Assembly: GCF_933775445.1 (NCBI RefSeq)
Contig: NW_026089475.1
Location: 167,064 to 231,063 of the forward strand
Direction: 5' to 3'
Length of the DNA stretch: 64,000 nucleotides
Origin: Argentina anserina
Taxonomy: Eukaryota > Streptophyta > Magnoliopsida > Rosales > Rosaceae
Under the pieces are notes generated by a model that saw only the letters and a list, made by a program, of their open reading frames with translations, was not told the DNA's origin and did no database searches. The stretch's first letter is position 1. The number at the start of each line of letters is the position of its first letter. Made by a program: the position numbers and the translations under genes. Positions 49,231-62,518 of this stretch are shown in pieces.

Positions 49231-52200
49231 TTACAGAAAGATACTCAAACGAGAAATGAAAAGATACACAATTGGAATAGTAAAGATACGCAAACAATGT
49301 AAAGATACACAATTGGAATAGTAAAGATACGCAAACGATGTAAAGATACACAATTGGAATAGTAAAGATACGCAAACGATGTAAAGATACTCAGTTTGAA
49401 AGAAACACACTCCTACACTTGCAAAACAGTCAAATACAATAGAAACTCGCATCAGAAGCCATACAGAAAGATACTTAAACGAGAAATGAAAAGATACATA
49501 ATTGGAATAGTAAAGATATGCAAACGATGTAAAGATACACAATTGGAATAGTAAAGATACGCAAACGAGGTAAAGATACTCAGTTTGAAAGAAACACACT
49601 CCCACACTTGCAAAACTCTCAAATTCAATAGAAACTCGAATCAGAAGCCTTACAGAAAGATACTCAAACGAGAAATGAAAAGATACACAATTGGAATAGT
49701 AAAGATATGCAAACGATGTAAAGATACACAATTGGAATAGTAAAGAGACGCAAACGATGTAAATATACTCAGTTTGAAAGAAACACACTCCCACACTTGC
49801 AAAACTCTCAAATACAATAGAAACTCGCATCAGAAGCCTTACAGAAAGATACTTTTACGAGAAATGAAAAGATACACAATTGGAATAGTAAAGATACGCA
49901 AACGATGTAAAGATACACAATTGGAATAGTAAAGATACGCAAACGATGTAAAGATACTTAGTTTGAAAGAAACACACTCCCACACTTGCAAAACTATCAA
50001 ATACAATAGAAACTCGCATCATAAGCCTTACAGAAAGATACTCAAACGAGAAATGAAAAGATACACAATTGGAATAGTAAAGATACGGAAACGATGTAAA
50101 GATACTCAGTTTGAAAGAAACACACTCCCACAGTTGCAAAACTCTCAAATTCAATAGAAACTCGCATCAGAAAGCCTTACAGAAAGACACTCAAACGAGA
50201 AATAAAAAGATACACAATTGGAATAGTAAAGATACGCAAACGATGTAAAGATACACAATTGGAATAGTAAAGATACGCAAACGATGTAAAGATACTCAGT
50301 TTGGAAGAAACACACTCCCACACTTGCAAAACTCTCAAATTCAATAGAAACTCGCATCAGAAGCCTTACAGAAAGATACTCAAACGAGAAATGAAAAGAT
50401 ACACAATTGGAATAGTAAAGATACGCAAACGATGTAAAGATACACAATTGGAATAGTAAAGATACGCAAACGATGTAAAGATACACAATTGGAATAGTAA
50501 AGATACGCAAACGATGTAAAGATACTCAGTTTGAAAGAAACACACTCCCACACTTGCAAAACTCTCAAATTCAATAGAAACTCGCATCAGAAAGCCTTAC
50601 AGAAAGATACTCAAACGAGAAATGAAAAGATACAAAATTGGAATAGTAAAGATACGCAAACGATGTAAAGATACACAATTGGAATAGTAAAGATACGCAA
50701 ACGATGTAAAGATACTCAGTTTGAAAGAAACACACTCCCACACTTGCAAAACTCTCAAATTCAATAGAAACTCACATCAGAACCCTTACAGAAAGATACT
50801 CAAACGAGAAAAGAAAAGATACAAAATTGGAATAATAAAGATATGCAAACGATGTAAAGATACTCAGTTTGAAAGAAACACACTCCCACACTTGCAAAAC
50901 TCTCAAATTCAATAGAAACTCGCATCAGAAAGCCTTACAGAAAGATACTCAAACGAGAAATGAAAAGATACACAATTGGAATAGTAAAGATACGCAAACA
51001 ATGTAAAGATACACAATTGGAATAGTAAAGATACGCAAACGATGTAAAGATACACAATTGGAATAGTAAAGATACGCAAACGATGTAAAGATACTCAGTT
51101 TGAAAGAAACACACTCCTACACTTGCAAAACAGTCAAATACAATAGAAACTCGCATCAGAAGCCATACAGAAAGATACTTAAACGAGAAATGAAAAGATA
51201 CATAATTGGAATAGTAAAGATATGCAAACGATGTAAAGATACACAATTGGAATAGTAAAGATACGCAAACGAGGTAAAGATACTCAGTTTGAATGAAACA
51301 CACTCCCACACTTGCAAAACTCTCAAATTCAATAGAAACTCGAATCAGAAGCCTTACAGAAAGATACTCAAACGAGAAATGAAAAGATACACAATTGGAA
51401 TAGTAAAGATATGCAAACGATGTAAAGATACACAATTGGAATAGTAAAGAGACGCAAACGATGTAAAGATACTCAGTTTGAAAGAAACACACTCCCACAC
51501 TTGCAAAACTCTCAAATACAATAGAAACTCGCATCAGAAGCCTTACAGAAAGATACTTTTACGAGAAATGAAAAGATACACAATTGGAATAGTAAAGATA
51601 CGCAAACGATGTAAAGATACACAATTGGAATAGTAAAGATACGCAAACGATGTAAAGATACTTAGTTTGAAAGAAACACACTCCCACATTTCCAAAACTC
51701 TCAAATTCAATAGAAACTCGCATCAGAAAGCCTTACAGAAAGATACTAAAACGTGAAATGATAAGATACACAATTGGAATAGTAAAGATACGCAAACGAT
51801 GTAAATATACTCAGTTTGAAAGAAACACACTCCCACACTTGCAAAACTCTCAAATACAATAGAAACTCGCATCAGAAGCCTTACAGAAGGATACTTAAAC
51901 GAGAAATGAAAAGATACACAATTGGAATAGTAAAGATACGCAAACGATGTAAAGATACACAATTGGAATAGTAAAGATACGCAAACGATGTAAAGATACA
52001 CAATTGGAATAGTAAAGATACGCAAACGATGTAAAGATACTTAGTTTGAAAGAAACACACTCCCACACTTGCAAAACTATCAAATACAATAGAAACTCGC
52101 ATCATAAGCCTTACAGAAAGATACTCAAACGAGAAATGAAAAGATACACAATTGGAATAGTAAAGATACGCAAACGATGTAAAGATACTCAGTTTGAAAG

Positions 52201-55200
52201 AAACACACTCCCACACTTGCAAAACTCTCAAATTCAATAGAAACTCGCATCAGAAAGCCTTACAGAAAGACACTCAAACGAGAAATGAAAAGATACACAA
52301 TTGGAATAGTAAAGATACGCAAACGATGTAAAGATACACAATTGGAATAGTAAAGATACGGAAACGATGTAAAGATACTCAGTTTGAAAGAAACACACTC
52401 CCACACTTGCAAAACTCTCAAATTCAATAGAAACTCGCATCAGAAAGCCTTACAGAAAGACACTCAAACGAGAAATAAAAAGATACACAATTGGAATAGT
52501 AAAGATACGCAAACGATGTAAAGATACACAATTGGAATAGTAAAGATACGCAAACGATGTAAAGATACACAATTGGAATAGTAAAGATACGCAAACGATG
52601 TAAAGATACTCAGTTTGAAAGAAACACACTCCCACACTTGCAAAACTCTCAAATTCAATAGAAACTCGCATCAGAACGCCTTACAGAAAGATACTCAAAC
52701 GAGAAAAGAAAAGATACAAAATTGGAATAATAAAGATACGCAAACGATGTAAAGATACTCAGTTTGAAAGAAACACACTCCCACACTTGCAAAACTCTCA
52801 AATTCAATAGAAACTCGCATCAGAAAGCCTTACAGAAAGATACTCAAACGAGAAATGAAAAGATACACAATTGGAATAGTAAAGATACGCAAACAATGTA
52901 AAGATACACAATTGGAATAGTAAAGATACGCAAACGATGTAAAGATACACAATTGGAATAGTAAAGATACGCAAACGATGTAAAGATACTCAGTTTGAAA
53001 GAAACACACCCCTACACTTGCAAAACAGTCAAATACAATAGAAACTCGCATCAGAAGCCATACAGAAAGATACTTAAACGAGAAATGAAAAGATACATAA
53101 TTGGAATAGTAAAGATATGCAAACGATGTAAAGATACACAATTGGAATAGTAAAGATACGCAAACGAGGTAAAGATACTCAGTTTGAAAGAAACACACTC
53201 CCACACTTGCAAAACTCTCAAATTCAATAGAAACTCGAATCAGAAGCCTTACAGAAAGATACTCAAACGAGAAATGAAAAGATACACAATTGGAATAGTA
53301 AAGATATGCAAACGATGTAAAGATACACAATTGGAATAGTAAAGAGACGCAAACGATGTAAAGATACTCAGTTTGAAAGAAACACACTCCCACACTTGCA
53401 AAACTCTCAAATACAATAGAAACTCGCATCAGAAGCCTTACAGAAAGATACTTTTACGAGAAATGAAAAGATACACAATTGGAATAGTAAAGATACGCAA
53501 ACGATGTAAAGATACACAATTGGAATAGTAAAGATACGCAAACGATGTAAAGATACTTAGTTTGAAAGAAACACACTCCCACATTTCCAAAACTCTGAAA
53601 TTCAATAGAAACTCGCATCAGAAAGCCTTACAGAAAGATACTCAAACGTGAAATGATAAGATACACAATTGGAATAGTAAAGATACGCAAACGATGTAAA
53701 TATACTCAGTTTGAAAGAAACACACTCCCACACTTGCAAAACTCTCAAATACAATAGAAACTCGCATCAGAAGCCTTACAGAAGGATACTTAAACGAGAA
53801 ATGAAAAGATACACAATTGGAATAGTAAAGATACGCAAACGATGTAAAGATACACAATTGGAATAGTAAAGATACGCAAACGATGTAAAGATACACAATT
53901 GGAATAGTAAAGATACGCAAACGATGTAAAGATACTTAGTTTGAAAGAAACACACTCCCACACTTGCAAAACTATCAAATACAATAGAAACTCGCATCAT
54001 AAGCCTTACAGAAAGATACTCAAACGAGAAATGAAAAGATACACAATTGGAATAGTAAAGATACGCAAACGATGTAAAGATACTCAGTTTGAAAGAAACA
54101 CACTCCCACACTTGCAAAACTCTCAAATTCAATAGAAACTCGCATCAGAAAGCCTTACAGAAAGACACTCAAACGAGAAATGAAAAGATACACAATTGGA
54201 ATAGTAAAGATACGCAAACGATGTAAAGATACACAATTGGAATAGTAAAGATACGCAAACGATGTAAAGATACTCAGTTTGAAAGAAACACACTCCCACA
54301 CTTGCAAAACTCTCAAATTCAATAGAAACTCGCATCAGAAAGCCTTACAGAAAGATACTCAAACGAGAAATGAAAAGATACAAAATTGGAATAGTAAAGA
54401 TACGCAAACGATGTAAAGATACACAATTGGAATAGTAAAGATACGCAAACGATGTAAAGATACTCAGTTTGAAAGAAACACACTCCCACACTTGCAAAAC
54501 TCTCAAATTCAATAGAAACTCGCATCAAAACGCCTTACAGAAAGATACTCAAACGAGAAAAGAAAAGATACAAAATTGGAATAATAAAGATACGCAAACG
54601 ATGTAAAGATACTCAGTTTAAAAGAAACACACTCCCACACTTGCAAAACTCTCAAATTCAATAGAAACTCGCATCAGAAAGCCTTACAGAAAGATACTCA
54701 AACGAGAAATGAAAAGATACACAATTGGAATAGTAAAGATACGCAAACAATGTAAAGATACACAATTGGAATAGTAAAGATACGCAAACGATGTAAAGAT
54801 ACACAATTGGAATAGTAAAGATACGCAAACGATGTAAAGATACTCAGTTTGAAAGAAACACACTCCTACACTTGCAAAACAGTCAAATACAATAGAAACT
54901 CGCATCAGAAGCCATACAGAAAGATACTTAAACGAGAAATGAAAAGATACATAATTGGAATAGTAAAGATATGCAAACGATGTAAAGATACACAATTGGA
55001 ATAGTAAAGATACGCAAACGAGGTAAAGATACTCAGTTTGAAAGAAACACACTCCCACACCTGCAAAACTCTCAAATTCAATAGAAACTCGAATCAGAAG
55101 TCTTACAGAAAGATACTCAAACGAGAAATGAAAAGATACACAATTGGAATAGTAAAGATACGCAAACGATGTAAAGATACACAATTGGAATAGTAAAGAG

Positions 55201-56000
55201 ACGCAAACGATGTAAAGATACTCAGTTTGAAAGAAACACACTCCCACACTTGCAAAACTCTCAAATACAATAGAAACTCGCATCAGAAGCCTTACAGAAA
55301 GATAGTTTTACGAGAAATGAAAAGATACACAATTGGAATAGTAAAGATACGCAAACGATGTAAAGATACACAATTGGAATAGTAAAGATACGCAAACGAT
55401 GTAAAGATACTTAGTTTGAAAGAAACACACTCCCACATTTCCAAAACTCTCAAATTCAATAGAAACTCGCATCAGAAAGCCTTACAGAAAGATACTCAAA
55501 CGTGAAATGATAAGATACACAATTGGAATAGTAAAGATACGCAAACGATGTAAATATACTCAGTTTGAAAGAAACACACTCCCACACTTGCAAAACTCTC
55601 AAATACAATAGAAACTCGCATCAGAAGCCTTACAGAAGGATACTTAAACGAGAAATGAAAAGATACACAATTGGAATAGTAAAGATACGCAAACGATGTA
55701 AAGATACACAATTGGAATAGTAAAGATACGCAAACGATGTAAAGATACACAATTGGAATAGTAAAGATACGCAAACGATGTAAAGATACTTAGTTTGAAA
55801 GAAACACACTCCCACACTTGCAAAACTATCAAATACAATAGAAACTCGCATCATAAGCCTTACAGAAAGATACTCAAACGAGAAATGAAAAGATACACAA
55901 TTGGAATAGTAAAGATACGCAAACGATGTAAAGATACTCAGTTTGAAAGAAACACACTCCCACACTTGCAAAACTCTCAAATTCAATAGAAACTCGCATC
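49231..56000. repeat. 1.9-kb higher-order repeat, four successive copies
   Basis: Copies begin near 49231, 50935, 52830 and 54684, with steps of 1,704, 1,895 and 1,854 bp; the last two steps differ by exactly one 41-bp module. Shared markers are ACAGTCAAATAC, CTCGAATCAG, CACATTTCCAAAAC, GAAATGATAAG, and GTAAATATACTCAG. Copies two to four are nearly identical; the first is shorter. Confidence 0.87.
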
Positions 56001-59000
56001 AGAAAGCCTTACAGAAAGACACTCAAACGAGAAATGAAAAGATACACAATTGGAATAGTAAAGATACGCAAACGATGTAAAGATACACAATTGGAATAGT
56101 AAAGATACGCAAACGATGTAAAGATACTCAGTTTGAAAGAAACACACTCCCACACTTGCGAAACTCTCAAATACAATAGAAACTCGCATCAGAAGCCTTA
56201 CAGAAAGATACTCAAACGAGAAATGAAAAGATACACAATTGGAATAGTAAAGATACGCAAACGATGTAAAGATACACAATTGGAATAGTAAAGATACGCA
56301 AACGATGTAAAGATACACAGTTGGAATAGTAAAGATACGCAAACGATGTAAAGATACTCAGTTTGAAAGAAACACACTCCCACACTTGCAAAACTCTCAA
56401 ATACAATAGAAACTCGCATCAGAAGCCTTACAGAAAGATACTCAAACGAGAAATGAAAAGATACACAATTGGAATAGTAAAGATACGCAAACGATGTAAA
56501 GATACACAATTGGAATAGTAAAGATACGCAAACGATGTAAAGATACTCAGTTTGAAAGAAACACACTCCCACACTTGCAAAACTCTCAAATTCAATAGAA
56601 ACTCGCATCAGAAAGCCTTACAGAAAGACACTGAAACGAGAAATGAAAAGATACACAATTGGAATAGTAAAGACACGCAAACGATGTAAAGATACTCAGT
56701 TTGAAAGAAACACACTCCCACACTTGCAAAACTCTCAAATACAATAGAAACTCGCATCAGAAGCCTTACAGAAAGATAATCAAACGAGAAATGAAAAGAT
56801 ACACAATCGGAATAGTAAAGATACGCAAACGATGTAAAGATACACAATTGGAATAGTAAAGATACGCAAACGATGTAAAGATACTCAGTTTGAAAGAAAC
56901 ACACTCCCACACCTGCAAAACTCTCAAATTCAATAGAAACTCGCATCAGAAGCCTTACAGAAAGATACTCAAACGAGAAATGAAAAGATACACAATTGGA
57001 ATAGTAAAGATACGCAAACGATGTAAAGATACACAATTGGAATAGTAAAGAGACGCAAACGATGTAAAGATACTCAGTTTGAAAGAAACACACTCCCACA
57101 CTTGCAAAACTCTCAAATTCAATAGAAACTCGCATCAGAAAGCCTAACAAAAAGATACTCAAACGAGAAATGAAAAGATACAAAATTGGAATAGTAAAGA
57201 TACGCAAACGATGTAAAGATACACAATTGGAATAGTAAAGATACGCAAACGATGTAAAGATACTCAGTTTGAAAGAAACACACTCCCACACTTGCAAAAC
57301 TCTCAAATTCAATAGAAACTCGCATCAGAAAGCCTTACAGAAAGACACTGAAACGAGAAATGAAAAGATACACAATTGGAATAGTAAAGATACGCAAACG
57401 ATGTAAAGATACACAATTGGAATAGTAAAGATACGCAAACGATGTAAAGATACACAATTGGAATAGTAAAGATACGCAAACGATGTAAAGATACTCAGTT
57501 TGAAAGAAACACACTCCCACACTTGCAAAACTCTCAAATACAATAGAAACTCGCATCAGAAGCCTTACAGAAAGATACTCAAAAAAGAAATGAAAAGATA
57601 CACAATTGTAATAGTAAAGATACGCAAACGATGTAAAGATACACAATTGGAATAGTAAAGATACGCAAACGATGTAAAGATACTCAGTTTGAAAGAAACA
57701 CACTCCCACACTTGCAAAACTCTCAAATTCAATAGAAACTCGCATCAGAAAGCCTTACAGAAAGACAGTGAAACGAGAAATGAAAAGATACACAATTGGA
57801 ATAGTAAAGATACGCAAACGATGTAAAGATACACATTTGGAATAGTAAAGATACGCGAACGATGTAAAGATACTCAGTTTGAAAGAAACACACTCCCACA
57901 CTTGCAAAACTCTCAAATACAATAGAAACTCGCATCAGAAAGCCTTACAGAAAGATACTCAAACGAGAAATGAAAAGATACACAATTGGAATAGTAAAGA
58001 TACGCAAACGATGTAAAGATACACAGTTTGAAAGAAACACACTCTCACACTTGCAAAACTCTCAAATTCAATAGAAACTCGCATCAGAAAGCCTTACATA
58101 AAGATACTCAAACGAGAAATGAAAAGATACACAATTGGAATAGTAAAGATACGCAAACGATGTAAAGATACACAATTGGAATAGTAAAGATACGCAAACG
58201 ATGTAAAGATACTCAGTTTGAAAGAAACACACTCCCACACTTGCAAAACTCTCAAATTCAATAGAAACTCGCATCAGAAAGCCTTACAGAAAGACACTCA
58301 AACGAGAAATGAAAACATACACAATTGGAATAGTAAAGATACGCAAACGATGTAAAGATACACAATTGGAATAGTAAAGATACGCAAACGATGTAAAGAT
58401 ACTCAGTTTGAAAGAAACACACTCCCACACTTGCAAAACTCTCAAATACAATAGAAACTCGCATCAGAAGCCTTACAGAAAGATACTCAAATGAGAAATG
58501 AAAAGATACACAATTGGAATAGTAAAGATACGCAAACGATGTAAAGATACACAATTGGAATAGTAAAGATACGCAAACGATGTAAAGATACTCAGTTTGA
58601 AAGAAACACACTCCCACACTTGCAAAACTCTCAAATTCAATAGAAACTCGCATCAGAAAGCCTTACAGAAAGACACTGAAACGAGAAATGAAAAGATAAA
58701 CAATTGGAATAGTAAAGATACGCAAACGATGTAAAGATACACAATTGGAATAGTAAAGATACGCAAACGATGTAAAGATACTCAGTTTGAAAGAAACACA
58801 CTCCCACACTTGCAAAACTCTCAAATACAATAGAAACTCGCATCAGAAGCCTTACAGAAAGATACTCAAACGAGAAATGAAAAGATACACAATTGGAATA
58901 GTAACGATACGCAAACGATGTAAAGATACACAATTGGAATAGTAAAGATACGCAAACGATGTAAAGATACTCAGTTTGAAAGAAACACACTCCCACACTT

Positions 59001-59123
59001 GCAAAACTCTTAAATTCAATAGAAACTCGCATCAGAAAGCCTTACAGAAACATACTCAAACGAGAAATGAAAAGATACACAATTGGAATAGTAAAGATAC
59101 GCAAACGATGTAAAGATACACTG

Positions 59124-60480
59124 TTAGAATAGTAAAGATACGCAAACGATGTAAAGATACTCAGTTTGAAAGAAACACACTCCCACACTTGCAAAACTCT
59201 CAAATTCAATAGAAACTCGCATCAGAAAGCCTAACAGAAAGATACTCAAACGAGAAATGAAAAGATACAAAATTGGAATAGTAAAGATACGCAAACGATG
59301 TAAAGATACACAATTGGAATAGTAAAGATACGCAAACGATGTAAAGATACTCAGTTTGAAAGAAACACACTCCCACACATGCAAAACTCTCAAATTCAAT
59401 AGAAACTCGCATCAGAAAGCCTTACAGAAAGACACTGAAACGAGAAATGAAAAGATACACAATTGGAATAGTAAAGATACGCAAACGATGTAAAGATACT
59501 CAGTTTGAAAGAAACACACTCCCACACATGCAAAACTCTCAAATTCAATAGAAACTCGCATCAGAAAGCCTTACAGAAAGACACTGAAACGAGAAATGAA
59601 AAGATACACAATTGGAATAGTAAAGATACGCAAACGATGTAAAGATACTCAGTTTGAAAGAAACACACTCCCACACTTGCAAAACTCTTAAATTCAATAG
59701 AAACTCGCATCAGAAAGCCTTACAGAAACATACTCAAACGAGAAATGAAAAGATACACTATTGGAATAGTAAAGATACGCAAACGATGTAAAGATACACA
59801 GTTAGAATAGTAAAGATACGCAAACGATGTAAAGATACTCAGTTTGAAAGAAACACACTCCCACACTTGCAAAACTCTCAAATTCAATAGAAACTCGCAT
59901 CAGAAAGCCTAACAGAAAGATACTCAAACGAGAAATGAAAAGATACAAAATTGGAATAGTAAAGATACGCAAACGATGTAAAGATACACAATTGGAATAG
60001 TAAAGATACGCAAACGATGTAAAGATACTCAGTTTGAAAGAAACACACTCCCACACTTGCAAAACTCTCAAATTCAATAGAAACTCGCATCAGAAAGCCT
60101 TACAGAAAGACACTGAAACGAGAAATGAAAAGATACACAATTGGAAGAGTAAAGATACGCAAACGATGTAAAGATACACAATTGGAATAGTAAAGATACG
60201 CAAACGATGTAAAGATACTCAGTTTGAAAGAAACACACTCCCACACTTGCAAAACTCTCAAATACAATAGAAACTCGCATCAGAAAGCCTTACAGAAAGA
60301 CACTGAAACGAGAAATGAAAAGATACACAATTGGAATAGTAAAGATACGCAAACGATGTAAAGATACACAATTGGAATAGTAAAGATACGCAAACGATGT
60401 AAAGATACTCAGTTTCAAAGAAACACACTCCCACACTTGCAAAACTCTCAAATACAATAGAAACTCGCATCAGAAAGCCT
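59124..60480. repeat. 678-bp offset duplication
   Basis: 59124-59801 recurs from 59802 at a 678-bp offset, with the rare module variant GTTAGAATAG (59121 and 59799) and GCCTAACAGAAAG in both. Confidence 0.7.
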
Positions 60481-61380
60481 TACAGAAAGATACTCAAACG
60501 AGAAATAAAAAGATACACAATTGGAATAGTAAAGATACGCAAACGATGTAAAGATACACAATTGGAATAGTAAAGATACGCAAACGATGTAAAGATACAC
60601 AATTGGAATAGTAAAGATACGCAAACGATGTAAAGATACACAATTGGAATAGTAAAGATACGAAAACGATGTAAAGATACACAATTGGAATAGTAAAGAT
60701 ACGCAAACGATGTAAAGATACTCAGTTTGAAAGAAACACACTCCCACACTTGCAAAACTCTCAAATTCAATAGAAACTCGCATCAGAAAGCCTTACAGAA
60801 AGACACTCAAACGAGAAATGAAAAGATACACAATTGGAATAGTAAAGATACACAATTGGAATAGTAAAGATACGAAAACGATGTAAAGATACTCAGTTTG
60901 AAAGAAACACACTCCCACACTTGCAAAACTCTCAAATTCAATAGAAACTCGCATCAGAAAACCTTACAGAAAGATACTCAAACGAGAAATGAAAAGATAA
61001 AAAATTGGAATAGTAAAGATACGCAAACGATGTAAAGATACACAATTGGAATAGTAAAGATACGAAAACGATGTAAAGATACACAATTGGAATAGTAAAG
61101 ATACGCAAACGATGTAAAGATACTCAGTTTGAAAGAAACACACTCCCACACTTGCAAAACTCTAAAATTCAATAGAAACTCGCATCAGAAGCCTTACAGA
61201 AAGATACTCAAACGAGAAATGAAAAGATACACAATTGGAATAGTAAAGATACGCAAACGATGTAAACATACACAATTGGAATAGTAAAGATACGCAAACG
61301 ATGTAAAGATACTCAGTTTGAAAGAAACACACTCCCACACTTGCAAAACTCTCAAATTCAATAGAAACTCGCATTAGAAA

Positions 61381-62518
61381 GCCTTACAGAAAGATACTCA
61401 AATGAGAAATGAAAAGATACAAAATTGGAATAGTAAAGATACGCAAACGATGTAAAGATACTCAGTTTGAAAGAAACACACTCCCACACTTGCAAAACTC
61501 TCAAATTCAATAGAAACTCGCATTATAAAGCCTTATAGAAAGATACTCAAACGAGAAATGAAAAGATACACAATTGGAATAGTAAAGATACGCAAACGAT
61601 GTAAAGATACACAATTGGAATAGTAAAGATACGCAAACGATGTAAAGATACTCAGTTTGAAAGAAACACACTCCCACACTTGCAAAACTCTCAAATACAA
61701 TAGAAATTCGCATCAGAAGCCTTACAGAAAGACACTGAAACGAGAAATGAAAAGATACACAATTGGAATAGTAAAGATACGCAAACGATGTAAAGATACA
61801 CAATTGGAATAGTAAAGATACGCAAACGATGTAAAGATACTCAATTGGAATAGTAAAGATACGCAAACGATGTAAAGATACTCTGTTTGAAAGAAACACA
61901 CTCCCACACTTGCAAAACTCTCAAATTCAATAGAAACTCGCATCAGAAAGCCTTACAGAAAGATACTCAAATGAGAAATGAAAAGATACAAAATTGGAAT
62001 AGTAAAGATACGCAAACGATGTAAAGATACTCAGTTTGAAAGAAACACACTCCCACACTTGCAAAACTCTCAAATTCAATAGAAACTCGCATTATAAAGC
62101 CTTATAGAAAGATACTCAAACGAGAAATGAAAAGATACACAATTGGAATAGTAAAGATACGCAAACGATGTAAAGATACACAATTGGAATAGTAAAGATA
62201 CGCAAACGATGTAAAGATACTCAGTTTGAAAGAAACACACTCCCACACTTGTAAAACTCTCAAATACAATAGAAATTCGCATCAGAAGCCTTACAGAAAG
62301 ACACTGAAACGAGAAATGAAAAGATACACAATTGGAATAGTAAAGATACGCAAACGATGTAAAGATACACAATTGGAATAGTAAAGATACGCAAACGATG
62401 TAAAGATACTCAGTTTGAAAGAAACACACTCCCACACTTGCAAAACTCTCAAATACAATAGAAACTCGCATCAGAAGCCTTACAGAAAGATACTCAAACG
62501 AGAAATGAAAAGATACAC
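61381..62518. repeat. 569-bp tandem duplication
   Basis: 61381-61949 and 61950-62518 share AAATGAGAAATG, the unusual GCATTATAAAGCCTTATAG (61520 and 62089) and GAAATTCGCATCAG at a constant 569-bp offset. Confidence 0.75.
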
